A DNA stretch of 14,004 nucleotides from QHWK01 sp035315685. GTDB lineage: Bacteria; Acidobacteriota; Vicinamibacteria; Vicinamibacterales; CAVVIG01. The position numbers and the translations under genes were made by a program. A model generated the notes under the pieces. It was given only the letters and a program-made list of their open reading frames with translations. It searched no databases and was not told the origin of the DNA. Positions 12,938-14,004 of this stretch are shown here, piece by piece. The first letter of the stretch is position 1; each line of letters begins with the position of its first letter. The stretch spans positions 1 to 14,004 of the forward strand of contig DATFXR010000538.1 in NCBI GenBank assembly GCA_035315685.1. The letters are read 5' to 3'.

Positions 12938-14004
12938 ACTCAGCGCGCGCTCTCAGCAGCAGCACGTGTGCGCGCGAGGCGGCGCTGTGCACGACCTCGA
13001 TCCCGTCCTGCATCAACTCCGCACCCCTGGCGCTGCCGAGCGCGCCGCCGTCGAGCGACAGCACATCGTAGACGGCATCGCGGAGAAGGCCGCGCGGGTG
13101 GACGAGCAGCCGGTCGTCGCACATCTCGCCCTCGAACGCGAAGATCAGAGCCGTCGTGTCGTCCTCGGAGATCTCCTGAAGCGCATCCCATCCGCTCATG
13201 TCGTAGGGCGCCTGCAGCGTCAGCAATGACCCGTTCGCCTCCGCGACGATGTCGCGGTAGGCCTTGTATTCGGCGACCTGCAGCGTGAGCAGCGCCGCCG
13301 TGTCGTCGTCGAGCAGATCGGCGCGATAGGTGAGGCCGAAGACGCCCGCGCCGCGGCTGCGCGTCAGCAGCGCGAGATCCTGCGCGCCGGCGATCGGTTC
13401 ACCGTCCGCGTCGATGAGGAACGACAGGAGGTACGCCGGCGGAAACGCGACCGTGAGCCCTTCGATGTTGTGCCGGACGTGCGCCGCCGGCGCCGTGCGA
13501 TCGTCCATCCACGCCGTGTCGGTGTAGGCGAGCATGCCGAAGTCGATCCGCGCACCACCCCCCGACACGTTTTCGATCAGCAGGTCAGGGAACCGCCGCC
13601 GGAGATCGTCGAGCAGGCCGTAGAGCGCCTGCACGTGCGCGAGATTCCCGTCCGCGGCGCCGTGCCCGTGGCCCTGACGATTGCAGTTCAGCCAGAAATT
13701 GTTGTCCCACTTCAGATAGTCGGGATGTACTTCGTCGATGAGCGCCGTCAGGCGCGTGAGCACCCACTGCCGGGCCTGAGGACCGGCCAGGCACACCTGG
13801 GCGGTCTGCTGCGTGCCATAACTGCCGTCGCGCGTTGCCAGCCATGCTTCGCGCGCCAGCCCGGGCCGCTCGACCGTCGACAACGCCACGCGCTCCGGCT
13901 CGACCCACAAACCGAACTTCATGCCGAGTCCGTGTGCGTAGTCGGTGAGGCTCGCGAGACCGGATGGAAATCGATCCGGATCGGCTGTCCAGGAACCGAG
14001 CCCG
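12936..14004 (-). CDS. GH36 alpha-galactosidase, C-terminal part (5' end outside window)
   Basis: The open frame enters from the right edge and encodes the last 355 residues of a GH36-type alpha-galactosidase, which removes terminal alpha-galactosyl groups from oligosaccharides. The visible part begins GLGSWTADPDRFPSGL, then LGMKFGLWVEPE, both classic in the GH36 barrel. The nucleophile is the Asp in YLKWDNN (visible residue 100), and the acid/base is probably the first Asp of WMDDRT (visible residue 167). That region reads VSGGGARIDFGML where the usual family has CSGGGGRxDLGML, and WMDDRT replaces the usual W-P-S-D-N-T-D, so this is a divergent branch. The rest forms the C-terminal beta domain. 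The missing N-terminal half (about 350 residues in typical members) prevents judging export. The DUF1028 gene converges on it. Substrate specificity is uncertain. Confidence 0.9.
   Translation of the reverse strand, partial: GLGSWTADPDRFPSGLASLTDYAHGLGMKFGLWVEPERVALSTVERPGLAREAWLATRDGSYGTQQTAQVCLAGPQARQWVLTRLTALIDEVHPDYLKWDNNFWLNCNRQGHGHGAADGNLAHVQALYGLLDDLRRRFPDLLIENVSGGGARIDFGMLAYTDTAWMDDRTAPAAHVRHNIEGLTVAFPPAYLLSFLIDADGEPIAGAQDLALLTRSRGAGVFGLTYRADLLDDDTAALLTLQVAEYKAYRDIVAEANGSLLTLQAPYDMSGWDALQEISEDDTTALIFAFEGEMCDDRLLVHPRGLLRDAVYDVLSLDGGALGSARGAELMQDGIEVVHSAASRAHVLLLRARAE

Overview
The window is a chromosomal stretch of a high-GC Gram-negative bacterium, most likely an Acidobacteriota member and perhaps Vicinamibacteria. 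This inference rests on three things. One gene encodes a VWA protein of the 'VWFA-related Acidobacterial domain' type. Sortase, c-type cytochrome/copper monooxygenase and secreted hypothetical families of acidobacterial character occur together. AT-rich AATTAAGAATT repeats also sit between otherwise GC-rich genes. No phage, IS transposase, CRISPR array, tRNA or rRNA was seen.

Layout from left to right: the 3' end of purA (+); a 245-base repeat-rich convergent gap; a leftward group of a metal-dependent cyclase, a STAS protein and a pseudo-receiver/PilZ protein; a divergent acyl-CoA ligase (+); then a leftward run of four envelope genes. Read in their own direction, those four are a secreted protein with a C-terminal LPRTAG sorting signal, a secreted VWA protein, a class D-like sortase and signal peptidase I. 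Divergent from them are a REC/HD-GYP response regulator (+) and a secreted cytochrome c/PHM-type copper monooxygenase fusion (+). A long palindromic element and an intrinsic terminator follow. Next come an NTF2/SnoaL-like protein (-), a secreted protein of unknown function and a secreted DUF1028 Ntn-hydrolase-like protein (both +), and finally the C-terminal half of a GH36 alpha-galactosidase (-), cut by the window end.

The most interesting unit is the sortase locus (about 5129-7471). Sortase, VWA partner and LPxTA-type substrate form a tight three-gene set: the sortase ATG overlaps the VWA stop, and 7 bases separate the other two. Signal peptidase I lies 141 bases downstream on the same strand. 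This looks like a dedicated export, processing and anchoring module in a Gram-negative-type cell. Two c-di-GMP-related proteins (PilZ and HD-GYP) lie in the same window, but nothing in the sequence ties them to the sortase locus.

The non-coding DNA is also structured. Three of the four convergent gene junctions carry AATTAAGAATT words as inverted pairs, and the fourth carries a CTCTGCG/CGCAGAG inverted repeat. The junction at 10235-10529 additionally holds a 158-base palindrome with about 46 predicted base pairs, followed by a good intrinsic terminator.
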